Of a stretch of DNA of 64,000 nt, positions 9,447 to 19,219 are shown piece after piece. A program made the translations under genes and the position numbers. The stretch is from Prolixibacteraceae bacterium (GTDB lineage: Bacteria; Bacteroidota; Bacteroidia; Bacteroidales; Prolixibacteraceae), in assembly GCA_019720755.1 (NCBI GenBank), contig CP081303.1, positions 4,026,501 to 4,090,500 on the forward strand, written 5' to 3'. The notes beneath the pieces were generated by a model that ran no database searches, was not told where the DNA came from, and saw only the letters and a list, made by a program, of their open reading frames with translations. Each line of letters opens with the position of its first letter. The first letter of the stretch is position 1.

Positions 9447-11303
9447 ATGAAGTGGTTTAAGAATGGGAGTAAGCTTTATTTAGCTGCTTTAAAATATATA
9501 AATGGAGGGAATGAGAAGAAGGCTTTAGAATACCTCTATGCTTCTTCGGAGAAGAGATATATCGATGCAATATGTGCTTTAGCTTTTCATCAGTTACATC
9601 GTTTTAAAGTGCCCTTATGGAATGAATTTATCTCCAAAGATATTGTAGAGAAGGCTATTTTTATTGCAGAAGAATATCGAATAAAACAGAATATGGCTAA
9701 GGCAGATAGATGGTTTCGATTTGCGGCTAAACGAGGCGACAAAATGGCTATATCTAGACTTGGAGATGCTTACCGAGAGCAAAATATGTTGGAAGAAGCG
9801 GTTGACTGTTACAAGGAGTGTATAAATACGGGGGATGCCTATAGTGCTTGGCGTGTAGCCGAAATAGCTGACTCTCATCCATATTCTGTTCATCATATTG
9901 CGATTGAAACAAAGGTGGACCTTTATTTCATGGCTGCAAAAGCAGGGATAAAGGAGGCTTTTCTTCCTGTTGGGGTATTTTTTGATGAGGGAATCACGGT
10001 GGAAGTTTCCCGTGATCTTGCTGTTCAATGGTATGAAAAAGCAGCAGATTTTAGCTCTATTGCACAGTATCGATTAGGAAAGATCTTGGTGAAAGATAGC
10101 CCTCGAAAGTCGAGCTATTGGTTTAGACAAGCTGCAAAATTGGGAAATGTGGATGCAGCGATTGTGATGGCCAAACAACATATATCCTTAGGAGAATTGG
10201 ATATTGCAAAGTCTTTTTTATCTCCCGTATTAGAGGATCTAGATGGTGATAGTCTATATCTCTACACGACACTCTTAAAAGATGGTGATAAAAAGATAGA
10301 AACCTTGAAGCTTGCTACGAGTAAGAGTTCGAAGGATGCCTCCTTTGAATTGTATCTTTATTTTAAGTCAAAGTGTATTCTAGAGGAAGCTTATAGATAT
10401 TTGGATTTGGCTTCCGAACTACACCATCCTGATGCAATTAAACATATTGGAGATCGATATGCAGGGGATCGTTCTTGGGTTACTGCATTCAAGTATTACT
10501 CTAAAGCAGCACTTCGGTCTAATAAGATTGCACTACGTAAAATATCTCAATATTATTGGATGGGACGTGGTGTGGAACAAGACAGAGCACAGGCACTCAT
10601 GTATCTAAGAAGGGCATCTAAAGAGGGAGATATGCTTAGTAAGTATTTCCTAGCATTGGCCAATTTGTATGGAAAAGGAGTGGTTAAAAATAGGTCTAAA
10701 GCGATCTCTCTTCTCAGCGAAGTTGAAGGGAAACTCTATGGGGTCTCTCAATATCAATTAGGAGTAATATTTCTTAATGAGTCTCCTAATAGTGCAAAAA
10801 AGAGGTTTCTAAATGCTTTACATAGTGGGCTGCAAAAAGCATCTTGGTTCTTAGCTTACGGGCACGAAATGGATCTATGGGATCAATCCAATATGGATTA
10901 TGCTGTTACATATTATCAAGAAGCAATACGTTGTGGTATCCATGAGTCTTATAATAATATTGGAGTAATTTATCATTATGGAAAATCTGGGATTGTAGAC
11001 TTAGATAGGGCCACATCTTTTTATCAAAAAGCAATAGCATATCATGTCACTGAGTCTTTTTATAATTATTCGGTTCTTCTTTTAGAGTGTGGAGACAAGC
11101 TTAAGGATAGAGAGGCTGTTTCATATCTTGAAAAAGCAACCAATCTTGGTTCTATGGAAGCTTTGATGCTCCTATCCAAAATACATATTCATAACATCGT
11201 AGCAGATTCAGACTATTCTAGAGGAATGGAATTATTAAATACTGCTTGTTCTAAAGGGCTTGAGGAGGCAAAAGAGTTGATGTTATCGTTGCCCCAGAAG
11301 TAG
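9447..11303 (+). CDS. Sel1-like repeat protein
   Basis: The 618-aa protein is built almost entirely of Sel1-type helical repeats of about 36 residues. Examples are AVQWYEKAADFSSIAQYRLGKILV, ALMYLRRASKEGDMLSKYFLALANLYGKGVV and ATSFYQKAIAYHVTESFYNYSVLLL. There is no signal peptide or membrane segment, so it is probably a cytoplasmic solenoid that scaffolds protein-protein contacts. No enzymatic domain is attached. The following lipoprotein gene has its own promoter, so the pair is not an obvious operon. Confidence 0.85.
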   Translation: MKWFKNGSKLYLAALKYINGGNEKKALEYLYASSEKRYIDAICALAFHQLHRFKVPLWNEFISKDIVEKAIFIAEEYRIKQNMAKADRWFRFAAKRGDKMAISRLGDAYREQNMLEEAVDCYKECINTGDAYSAWRVAEIADSHPYSVHHIAIETKVDLYFMAAKAGIKEAFLPVGVFFDEGITVEVSRDLAVQWYEKAADFSSIAQYRLGKILVKDSPRKSSYWFRQAAKLGNVDAAIVMAKQHISLGELDIAKSFLSPVLEDLDGDSLYLYTTLLKDGDKKIETLKLATSKSSKDASFELYLYFKSKCILEEAYRYLDLASELHHPDAIKHIGDRYAGDRSWVTAFKYYSKAALRSNKIALRKISQYYWMGRGVEQDRAQALMYLRRASKEGDMLSKYFLALANLYGKGVVKNRSKAISLLSEVEGKLYGVSQYQLGVIFLNESPNSAKKRFLNALHSGLQKASWFLAYGHEMDLWDQSNMDYAVTYYQEAIRCGIHESYNNIGVIYHYGKSGIVDLDRATSFYQKAIAYHVTESFYNYSVLLLECGDKLKDREAVSYLEKATNLGSMEALMLLSKIHIHNIVADSDYSRGMELLNTACSKGLEEAKELMLSLPQK

Positions 11304-11357
11304 GTATAATATTCTAATTTTTCTGTGTTAATAATATTGTATTATTGTTAATTGACA

Positions 11358-11387
11358 TTTGCGTTTTACTATAATTTAATATGTTTG
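11358..11387 (+). promoter_or_regulatory. Promoter (TTTG-N18-TATGTTTG)
   Basis: TTTG at 11358-11361, 18 bases, then TATGTTTG at 11380-11387 fits the Bacteroidota -33/-7 consensus. The lipoprotein ATG is 22 bases downstream. Confidence 0.7.
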
Positions 11388-11409
11388 CTAGTAGCAAAAA
11401 ATATTAATT

Positions 11410-12261
11410 ATGAAAAGAGCATGTGTTGTGTTGTTGTTTTGCTCGTTTCTTTTTTCTTGTAGCGAGAAGATCTCAGAAGATCTTCCAATAGATGAAGAAC
11501 GAGTCACTGCTATGAGTAGTGAAGATGCTGTGGATGTAGAGATATCTGAAAGAGTGATGAACACGGAGGTGGACGTTTACTCATTGAGAAAAGCAGATGT
11601 GGATGTTCTAAATCAGAATGTTGCTACTAAGTCTACTAATGGAGGAGGTCTAACGAAGTGGATGAGTCGATATCGAGATGGAAAAATGCCATTTGTGTCT
11701 GTTGAAAGAGGTGATGCGAATACTTTTGAATATCGTATTACGGTCTACTATATCAACGGGGTTGCTTTAAAGTCGGGAGAAGAACTGTCTGGTAAAATTA
11801 CGATTACAGTCTCACATTATGGATCGAATGGATCTTCATTTAGATCGATTGAGTACGATGACTTTAAAGTGAATGATATTATGATAGAGGGGATCGTGGA
11901 TCGTGAGGTATCAGTTGGAACCTATGGTGGTCTTGTTATCTCTTCGGAATCTCAGTTACTGTTTAGTAGGAATGGGGTTGTATTTGTTAGTCGAACAGCA
12001 AGTTACTTAACAAGATGGACTGAAGGAATGGATACTCCTCTAATTTGGAGTGATGATGTGATGGAGACTACTGGGTCTGATACAATGACTACTGATAATA
12101 ATAAATATTCTCGTACCATTGTTGAGCCTGTGGTAAAAATTAGATCTTGTCCTTTCCCTATTCAAGGGGTCATAAATGTCGAGTCCTCAATGAGTGTTGG
12201 TTATCGAATTGATTATGGCAATGGAGCTTGTGATAAAGAATATGAAATTACTTTTAATTAG
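11410..12261 (+). CDS. Uncharacterised lipoprotein
   Basis: The protein is 283 aa with a lipoprotein signal (VLLFCSFLFSCSEK, Cys17). An acidic linker follows, then a beta-rich C-terminal half with a few Cys (RSCPFPIQG, GNGACDKEYEITFN) that could form a disulfide. I recognise no family; the acidic linker after Cys17 suggests surface exposure of the lipoprotein. It has its own promoter and a shared bidirectional terminator with the GH31 gene. Confidence 0.75.
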   Translation: MKRACVVLLFCSFLFSCSEKISEDLPIDEERVTAMSSEDAVDVEISERVMNTEVDVYSLRKADVDVLNQNVATKSTNGGGLTKWMSRYRDGKMPFVSVERGDANTFEYRITVYYINGVALKSGEELSGKITITVSHYGSNGSSFRSIEYDDFKVNDIMIEGIVDREVSVGTYGGLVISSESQLLFSRNGVVFVSRTASYLTRWTEGMDTPLIWSDDVMETTGSDTMTTDNNKYSRTIVEPVVKIRSCPFPIQGVINVESSMSVGYRIDYGNGACDKEYEITFN

Positions 12262-12288
12262 AGTTTTATTCTAGTTGGTTAAAAATAT

Positions 12289-12325
12289 AAAGAGAGCAAG
12301 TATATGACTTGCTCTCTTTTATTTT
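12289..12325. terminator. Bidirectional terminator
   Basis: A perfect 12-bp stem (12289-12300 with 12308-12319, 7-nt loop) is flanked by A- and T-rich tracts. It separates the convergent lipoprotein and GH31 genes. Confidence 0.85.
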
Positions 12326-14709
12326 TAATATTTCAATTCGATCTTCTGATTTTCTTTCTGATCGATCTCTATTGTTAGTGTCTTCACTTCTGAGTTATAT
12401 TCACTTTGTAGCGTAATCACTTGATTGTTTATTAGTACTTTAACAGGGTTATCAACATTGTGAAAAACCCATTGAATTGTTCTAGTTTTTGATTTAGCCA
12501 CATTATATAAACTTCCAGTATGATGTGTTTCTAAGGTAACCCCTTCACTTGTTTGATTGATCTTACAATCTAAAGTTTCAAATTGATTGTTTTGCAGATT
12601 ATTTTTACCTTTTCCATCATCATTGAACCATGTATAAGTGCTTTCTCCCACTGTCCTATCCGCATAATAGTGCATGGTAAGTTTTTTCGTATTATAATGC
12701 TGTGTGTTTTGAAAAGATTCTACCATAGGGATAAATGATCCTGCTTTTACAAATACTGGAATATGATCTAATGTTAAAGGTAAAGTAATATTGCTATTTC
12801 CTAAATAACGATCATCGTTATAAAAATTGAACCATATTCCATTTGGTAAGAACATCTCTTTTGTCTTTTGTCCTTCTTCAAGAACAGGATAGACTAAGAA
12901 ACTAGGCCCCCACATATAGACATCATCTCTATCCCACATCTCTTTAGGAATATCATTTTCAAAAAACCAAGGAGAAGCAAGCGCTGTTCCTTGTTTGGTC
13001 TGTTGCCATGTTAGGTTATAGTTATATGGCATTAGTTGATATCTAAGGTTAATGGCTTTTTTAACTACTCTTTTCACTGAATCAGGATATTCTACCACTT
13101 CTGAAGGAACATCTGCACCATGGGGTCGATATATAGGATTAAATACACCAAACTGTAGCCAACGTGTGTATAATTCATTGTTTTGTGGCCCTGCACAGAA
13201 TCCTCCAAGATCGGAACTAGCGTAAGGAATTTGTCCCATACTTAAACCTAACATGATTGGTATTTGAGGTTTTAAACCTCTCCAACTGCGTGATACATCT
13301 CCAGACCATGGGAAGCTAGAGAATCTTTGAGTCCCAACAAAACCTGCCCTGTTTAAGTGAAATAGTCTGGTGTTTGGGTAGTTCTTAGCATACTCATCTG
13401 ATAACATTTTACTCCAATAATGGCCGTAGATGTTATGAATTTGATTCGTTGTACCTAATTGGTAGTGTATACCATCAGGGTGCATCTCAGGTTCTCCTAA
13501 GTCTCCCCACCAAGCAGATACTCCTTCTTTGATAAGAGGATTGTACTTATTCCAAAACCACTTTTTCCCTGCATCAGAAAAAATGTCGACAAGAGAGGCT
13601 TTGCCAAACCAAAACTTTTCAATAATAAATGGATCTCCATCTTTGTTTAATCCTAGCGCATTGGCTTTCTCTGCATCTTTGTGGCTTTTTGTTGATTCAA
13701 GAATAAAAGGCTCTGCAATAAGAATGGTTTGTATGCCTTTTTTCTTAAACTTTTGAATCATCTTACGATGTGTAGGAAATGAATCGGTATTCCACTTCAG
13801 GTCCCCCATTCTCCATTCTTTCTGTCCATAACCAAACCAATAAAGATCAAGGATAATAGCATCTACTGGAACCTCTTCCGCCTGCATCTTTTCAATCATC
13901 TCTTCCGCTTGCCTTTGGGAGGTGTACCCAAATCGAGACATCAGGTTTCCTAGGGCCCATCGAGGAGGTAAAGGAGCTGTGCCAACCAGTTTTGCGAACT
14001 GATGGTGTAGGTCTTTAGGGTCTTCTCCAATGGTTATGTACAATGCGTTTCCACTATAACCAGAACCTATAGATAAAGTGTTCTTTTTAGTATCACAAAT
14101 GTCAGCAAATCCGGTAGCACCACTATTGTAGAAGATACTATAGTTATTTGATGAGAAGAATAGAGGTTGTGAAAAGTTTAGATTCTTTTCACCCCAACCA
14201 TAGGAGTAGTGAGGTTCGTTATGAAGTTTTAGTGTCTCTCCTCGACGATCCATGCTAATTGCTCTAGCACCACCTCCATATATCTGTTCGTTTGGTTTAA
14301 CCTTCAGGTCATATTGAAGCTTTGCCTCTTTGTAAACAATGTTCATTACTTCCGCAAACGGATTGAGAAGGTCACGCTTCTTAAAGAATCGTATTGAGAA
14401 TGGTTCTTTGTTTACTTTTGCAATCCAATAAGTCCCTTCAATGATTGCACCATAATGGGTGTTTTTAATATGTGGGATGTGTTGATTTTCTGCAAAAATT
14501 GCTTTCGTATCAATCACTTTATTGGTGTTTAACGCTTTGATCTCAACAGTGGTGTTATTAAAAAGAGATATTTGAATTGGAGTCTGATGAAGAGTGAAGT
14601 GTAACGTTTCATTCTTGTCGACCTTCATATCTCTGACCTGTCCCATTGATGCTTCCACTCCTACAAAAAGAAGAAGTATTAATAGCAGTTGGAATCTTTG
14701 ATATTTCAT
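12325..14709 (-). CDS. GH31 alpha-glucosidase
   Basis: The 794-aa enzyme starts with a signal peptide ending near EASMGQ. An N-terminal galactose-mutarotase-like sandwich follows (about 30-240), then a (beta/alpha)8 barrel and C-terminal beta-domains. The GH31 nucleophile is Asp403 in WWGDLGEPE and the acid/base is Asp471 in FPWSGDVSRSW. DAIILDLYWFG is the conserved substrate-site strand. It is last in the leftward maltose operon, so it most likely removes glucose from the non-reducing ends of imported maltodextrins in the periplasm. The hairpin in front of it may set its expression apart from the genes upstream. Alpha-xylosidase activity is possible for the family but unlikely in this context. 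Confidence 0.92.
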   Translation of the reverse strand: MKYQRFQLLLILLLFVGVEASMGQVRDMKVDKNETLHFTLHQTPIQISLFNNTTVEIKALNTNKVIDTKAIFAENQHIPHIKNTHYGAIIEGTYWIAKVNKEPFSIRFFKKRDLLNPFAEVMNIVYKEAKLQYDLKVKPNEQIYGGGARAISMDRRGETLKLHNEPHYSYGWGEKNLNFSQPLFFSSNNYSIFYNSGATGFADICDTKKNTLSIGSGYSGNALYITIGEDPKDLHHQFAKLVGTAPLPPRWALGNLMSRFGYTSQRQAEEMIEKMQAEEVPVDAIILDLYWFGYGQKEWRMGDLKWNTDSFPTHRKMIQKFKKKGIQTILIAEPFILESTKSHKDAEKANALGLNKDGDPFIIEKFWFGKASLVDIFSDAGKKWFWNKYNPLIKEGVSAWWGDLGEPEMHPDGIHYQLGTTNQIHNIYGHYWSKMLSDEYAKNYPNTRLFHLNRAGFVGTQRFSSFPWSGDVSRSWRGLKPQIPIMLGLSMGQIPYASSDLGGFCAGPQNNELYTRWLQFGVFNPIYRPHGADVPSEVVEYPDSVKRVVKKAINLRYQLMPYNYNLTWQQTKQGTALASPWFFENDIPKEMWDRDDVYMWGPSFLVYPVLEEGQKTKEMFLPNGIWFNFYNDDRYLGNSNITLPLTLDHIPVFVKAGSFIPMVESFQNTQHYNTKKLTMHYYADRTVGESTYTWFNDDGKGKNNLQNNQFETLDCKINQTSEGVTLETHHTGSLYNVAKSKTRTIQWVFHNVDNPVKVLINNQVITLQSEYNSEVKTLTIEIDQKENQKIELKY

Positions 14710-14769
14710 GTGATCTACTGTTTAAATGTTCCTATATCCTATTATCGTACTTATCGTTATATGATACTA

Positions 14770-14811
14770 AAAAGGGGGAGGATGAACCAATTGATTTCTC
14801 CTCCCCCTTTT
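14770..14811 (-). terminator. Strong intercistronic hairpin
   Basis: A 13-bp perfect stem (14770-14782 with 14799-14811) lies between the GH13 stop and the GH31 start on the same transcript strand. It may be a leaky terminator or an mRNA-stabilising element. I see no separate -7 box for GH31. Confidence 0.65.
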
Positions 14812-14896
14812 GGATATTAAAATCCTCTGCCCCTATGGTGACTTGAGATGATTTATATACTAACAGATATACATGCCATCACTCAAGTTCCTGTTG

Positions 14897-16810
14897 TTAA
14901 TGAAGTTCAAGAATAAGAGCACTCTTTCCTCTTACTTTAAAAGTTTTTTGGATACTGATAGATTGATTGGTGAATATATCCTTCCCTTTTGTATATCCTT
15001 TAAGTACCTCTTGATATTTCATCGGATCAATCTCTTTTTCTTCCCTGTTTTTGTTTAAGATAACAATCACGTTCTCTTTGTCGGTGTAACGTGAGTAAAG
15101 GTAGATTCCATCCTGTGGAATGTAATGCTTCAATTTTCCTTCTAATATTGGAGTACAATTCTTTCTCCATTTTAAGATGGTACGAATATATTTTTGAGCC
15201 TCTATTTGGTCTTTATTAAGTCCTTCTCCTGTAAAGGCATTTACTTTATCGCCTTTCCACCCACCAGGGAAATCGGCTCTCATCTTACCATGTCCATCAT
15301 GAGCAAACCCTTCCATTAGAGTCTCTGTCCCATAAAAAATCTGAGGAATACCTCTAGTGGTTAATGTTGTTGCAATACCCATTTTCCAAAGATCAAGATC
15401 TTTATTCATCACTGAGTAGTAACGTGAAAGATCATGATTGTCAGGGAATGTAACCAAGTTGAAAGGGTCGCTATAAAGAAAATCTTTTGCAAGAGTAAGA
15501 TAGATTTTCATTAATCCATTTTCCCACCCCTCCTCTTCTGTGAACGCTTGGCATAAAGCTCCTTGTAGAGGGAAGTCCATCATAGAAGGACAATAAGGTG
15601 TGTATCCATCACGGTTTGGTTCTTTTCCTTCCCAATATGAAACAATTGCAGGATCAAAGAACATCTCTTCTCCAACAATAGTAAAGTTAGGATAAGCTTC
15701 TAGTACCTCTTTGTTCCATTGTGCCATCATCTCTTTATCAGGATATGGATAAGTGTCCATTCTGATTCCTGCAAGGTGAGCATATTCAATCCACCAAATA
15801 GAGTTTTGAATAAGATAACGTGCAACGTATGGATTCTTTTGATTCAAATCAGGCATTGATGGTACAAACCACCCATCTACAAGATGATCATGGTCTGATT
15901 TTGCAACGTGTGGATCTTCAATGACTGTTTTTCTATGTGTTGTAATGGTGAAGGCTGATTTGTCCATCTTCTCCATGGCAGCATCCGTATACTCGATCTT
16001 TGTAAGGTCTACTCCTTCTGGCATATTGTTAATCCAATCTTTAGAAGGTAGATCATTCATCCACCAATGGAATGCACCACAGTGGTTGAAAATCATGTCC
16101 ATGATAAGCTTTATATTTTGATCTTTTGCCTTTTCTGCAAAGTCTTTGTAATCTTCATTGCTACCGTAGTGACGGTCAATTTGATAGAAATCTGTAACAG
16201 CGTATCCATGATATGATTGTTCTGGCATATCATTTTCTAGTACTGGATTTAACCAGATGGCAGTATATCCTTGATTGATGATATAGTCAAGATGTTGTTC
16301 TATACCTGCAATATCCCCTCCATGACGTCCTAATGAGTTTTTACGATTGTGATTTTCTCTCATGCCGTCAATGTTGTCATTGGATGTGTCTCCATTGGCA
16401 AATCTATCTGGCATAATAAGGTACAGTGCATCGCTTTTGTTAAAGCCATCACGCATTGCAGAATTTGCTCCACGTTGTTTTAGCTCGTAGCGGTAAGTCG
16501 CAACGACTCTTTTTTTCTGCTTGAATACAATATCAAAGAATCCAGGCTTTGCTTCTTTGGAAATGTTTAGGTCTACAAAAAGATAATTTTTACTATCTAG
16601 TTGTGTTATTCCCTTTATCTCTACTCCAGGGTATGATAGGCTTACTTGAGTAAGTGCAATATCTTGTCCGTGAACTAAAAGTTGAAGATGAGGGTTGTGC
16701 ATCTCTGCCCACCAAAACATTGGCTCAATACGTTCAAGCTTCGGTTTTGCTGCAAATGTATTTAGGCAGAAAACGAATGATAGAATGATGGATAATATGG
16801 TTTTTTTCAT
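14897..16810 (-). CDS. susA: GH13 neopullulanase/cyclomaltodextrinase (SusA-like)
   Basis: The 637-aa protein has a signal peptide (to about CLNTFAA) and an N-terminal cyclomaltodextrinase-type beta-sandwich (about 23-110). A GH13 barrel and a short C-terminal domain follow. Catalytic residues are Asp352 (GIRMDTYPYPDK), Glu381 (IVGEEMFF) and Asp460 (FPDNHD). The HGYAVTDFYQID motif is also typical. Homologues hydrolyse alpha-1,4 bonds in pullulan and cyclodextrins, giving maltose or panose. The signal peptide and position in the operon suggest periplasmic trimming of SusC-imported maltodextrins. The gene sits 81 bases past the GH65 stop, behind a hairpin. Confidence 0.9.
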   Translation of the reverse strand: MKKTILSIILSFVFCLNTFAAKPKLERIEPMFWWAEMHNPHLQLLVHGQDIALTQVSLSYPGVEIKGITQLDSKNYLFVDLNISKEAKPGFFDIVFKQKKRVVATYRYELKQRGANSAMRDGFNKSDALYLIMPDRFANGDTSNDNIDGMRENHNRKNSLGRHGGDIAGIEQHLDYIINQGYTAIWLNPVLENDMPEQSYHGYAVTDFYQIDRHYGSNEDYKDFAEKAKDQNIKLIMDMIFNHCGAFHWWMNDLPSKDWINNMPEGVDLTKIEYTDAAMEKMDKSAFTITTHRKTVIEDPHVAKSDHDHLVDGWFVPSMPDLNQKNPYVARYLIQNSIWWIEYAHLAGIRMDTYPYPDKEMMAQWNKEVLEAYPNFTIVGEEMFFDPAIVSYWEGKEPNRDGYTPYCPSMMDFPLQGALCQAFTEEEGWENGLMKIYLTLAKDFLYSDPFNLVTFPDNHDLSRYYSVMNKDLDLWKMGIATTLTTRGIPQIFYGTETLMEGFAHDGHGKMRADFPGGWKGDKVNAFTGEGLNKDQIEAQKYIRTILKWRKNCTPILEGKLKHYIPQDGIYLYSRYTDKENVIVILNKNREEKEIDPMKYQEVLKGYTKGKDIFTNQSISIQKTFKVRGKSALILELH

Positions 16811-16838
16811 CGTAAATGGTGTCTATTTTTAGAGAAAG

Positions 16839-16879
16839 AAAGCCCTTACTCTTCTTATATCAAAGAAGAGAAGGGCTTT
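16839..16879 (-). terminator. Intercistronic hairpin between GH65 and GH13
   Basis: A 17-bp stem with one bulged A (16839-16856 with 16863-16879) lies directly after the GH65 stop. The downstream minus-strand sequence is pyrimidine-rich but not a clean U-tract, so partial termination or 3'-end protection is likely. Confidence 0.65.
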
Positions 16880-16891
16880 AAAAAACTATAA

Positions 16892-19195
16892 TTACAATTT
16901 AATTGTATCGTTCGCTGCTAGAGTGTACTCTTTGTCAAAAACGGTAAGATCACAAGCAACATCAGAAATATTTTCGATGATTGTATGATCATGAGTAGTT
17001 TGAACTTTAAGGTGTGCACCTCTGAAATTCACTTTGAAGCTATATCCTTTCCACTCTTTAGGAAGGAATGGGTTTAATATAAGGCGATTGTTTCTTGCTC
17101 TGAAACCACCGAATCCCATAACGAATCCCATCCATGTACCTCCCATGGAGGTGATGTGAAGTCCATCTTCTGTATCGTTGTTGTAATCATCAAGATCCAA
17201 ACGAGCAGTACGTAGATACATCTCATAAGCTTTCTCTTGATTGCCAATCTTAGAGGCTAAGATATTATGGATACAAGGGGAAAGAGATGATTCATGAACA
17301 GTGATTGGTTCATAAAAGTCAAAGTGTCTTTTTATTGTTTCCACATCGAAATCATCCTCAAAAAGATACAAACTTTGAAGCGTATCGGCTTGCTTGATAT
17401 AACAAGAGCGAAGGATTCGATCCCATGACCATTTTTGGTTGATAGGACGATTCTCTGCTCCCATCTCTGCAGTTGGGATAATCTCTTTGTTCAAGAAGTT
17501 ATCTTGCTGCAAGAATATTTGGCGAGTTTCATCATATGGGAAATACATATTATCGATGATATGTGTCCATTTCGAAACTTCTTCTTCTTCGTTGAAATTC
17601 CACTTCTCCTTTAGAGAAGCATATTCTGCTGCATGATTCTCTTTCAAGTAAGCTACAGCTTCTCTTGTGTATTGAAGTGTCCATTGTGCCAAGCGGTTTG
17701 TGTGGTAGTTGTTGTCCACATTATTCTCATACTCGTTTGGCCCCGTAACTCCAAGCATCACATATTTATTCTGGTAATTTGACCAGTTCACACGCTGTGT
17801 CCAAAAACGAGAGATTCCTAATAGTACTTCAAAACCATAAGGAGCAAGATATTCAAAATCATTGGTATATCTAATGTACTCATAAATGGCAAATGCAATA
17901 GCACCATTACGGTGGATTTCTTCGAAAGTGATCTCCCACTCGTTGTGACACTCTTCTCCATTCATGGTTACCATTGGGTAAAGAGCTGCCCCATTCTTAA
18001 ATCCTAACTTCTTAGCATTTTCAATCGCTCTATCTAGGTGTTTGTAGCGATAAAGAAGTAAGTTCTTAGAGATCTCTTCAGGAGCAGTTGCTAGATAGAA
18101 TGGAAGACAATATGCTTCTGTATCCCAATAGGTACTTCCTCCGTATTTCTCTCCTGTAAAACCTTTCGGTCCAATGTTTAGTCTTGGATCTTCTCCAGTA
18201 TATGTTTGGTTTAGTTGGAAGATGTTGAATCGAATACCCTGCTGTGCAGCTGCATCTCCTTCAATGATAATATCACTAGTCTCCCACTTAACTTCCCACG
18301 CTTTTTTGTGTTCGTCTAACATTTGATCGAAACCTTTCTCAAACGCTTTGTTTAAGAAAACTTTTGCTTGATCCACTAGATCAGACTTCTCTGCATATTC
18401 AGAAGAAAGGTTAACACCAATTTTTTCAATTGTAATGGTCTGCCCCTCTTTAATGTCAAAAGAAGTGATATTTGAAATATATTTTACACGCTCTTCAAGA
18501 TCCGCTTTAAAAGATTGTTTCTCTCCGTCGATGAAGATTTGGTATTTCATCCCTGTGGTAACATGAAAAAGAGTCTTTCTTGTTTCGGCAGTAATAAATC
18601 CTTCGCCATTAGAAACCTCTTTTTCTACTTCGTTCCAGAACTTCTCATCGTAGTTGGTGTCTTTGTTCATGACATCAAAATCCACATAAGGTTTGATTGT
18701 AACCTTATCCTGGAAATTTACGGCTTTCACACTGTAACGAATAGCTCCAGTTTCAGAGTCTACTATACTCATGAAACGTTGCGATTTTACCTCTACTATT
18801 TTTCCACTAGGAAGTTTGGCAGTGAAACGACGAACAAGGTGTCCCTCTTTCATATCTAGTTCACGATGAAAGTCAAGAACTTCGCATTCGGCTAGATCTA
18901 ACTCCTCTTCACCAACAGTGATATCGATACCAATCCAGTTTGCACCATTAAGAACTTTAGCGAAATAGTCAGGGTATCCATTCTTCCACCAACCTACTCT
19001 TGTTTTGTCTGGATAGTAAACACCTGCTACATAATTTCCTTGAAGTGTCTTTCCAGAGAATTTTTCTTCAAAGTTTGCACGTCCACCCATGCGTCCATTA
19101 CCAAGACTCATTAAACTTTCGCTAATTTCATTCCATTCTGGGTGATACTGGTCTTCAATTACTTTCCAGTTATCATGTATGATAAAATCTTTCAT
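16892..19195 (-). CDS. GH65 maltose phosphorylase
   Basis: The 767-aa cytoplasmic enzyme has no signal peptide. It shows the GH65 order of N-terminal sandwich, helical linker, (alpha/alpha)6 barrel (from about 310) and C-terminal sandwich. Glu488 in GVTGPNEYE matches the general acid of Lactobacillus brevis maltose phosphorylase (Glu487). YWDTEAY (356-362) is the conserved barrel motif. The adjacent beta-phosphoglucomutase fits an inverting phosphorylase that makes beta-glucose-1-phosphate plus glucose. Maltose is the expected substrate given the starch context; trehalose or kojibiose phosphorylases share the fold and cannot be fully excluded. Confidence 0.88.
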   Translation of the reverse strand: MKDFIIHDNWKVIEDQYHPEWNEISESLMSLGNGRMGGRANFEEKFSGKTLQGNYVAGVYYPDKTRVGWWKNGYPDYFAKVLNGANWIGIDITVGEEELDLAECEVLDFHRELDMKEGHLVRRFTAKLPSGKIVEVKSQRFMSIVDSETGAIRYSVKAVNFQDKVTIKPYVDFDVMNKDTNYDEKFWNEVEKEVSNGEGFITAETRKTLFHVTTGMKYQIFIDGEKQSFKADLEERVKYISNITSFDIKEGQTITIEKIGVNLSSEYAEKSDLVDQAKVFLNKAFEKGFDQMLDEHKKAWEVKWETSDIIIEGDAAAQQGIRFNIFQLNQTYTGEDPRLNIGPKGFTGEKYGGSTYWDTEAYCLPFYLATAPEEISKNLLLYRYKHLDRAIENAKKLGFKNGAALYPMVTMNGEECHNEWEITFEEIHRNGAIAFAIYEYIRYTNDFEYLAPYGFEVLLGISRFWTQRVNWSNYQNKYVMLGVTGPNEYENNVDNNYHTNRLAQWTLQYTREAVAYLKENHAAEYASLKEKWNFNEEEEVSKWTHIIDNMYFPYDETRQIFLQQDNFLNKEIIPTAEMGAENRPINQKWSWDRILRSCYIKQADTLQSLYLFEDDFDVETIKRHFDFYEPITVHESSLSPCIHNILASKIGNQEKAYEMYLRTARLDLDDYNNDTEDGLHITSMGGTWMGFVMGFGGFRARNNRLILNPFLPKEWKGYSFKVNFRGAHLKVQTTHDHTIIENISDVACDLTVFDKEYTLAANDTIKL

Positions 19196-19219
19196 ATGTT
19201 TAATCTCTTTTTTTAATCT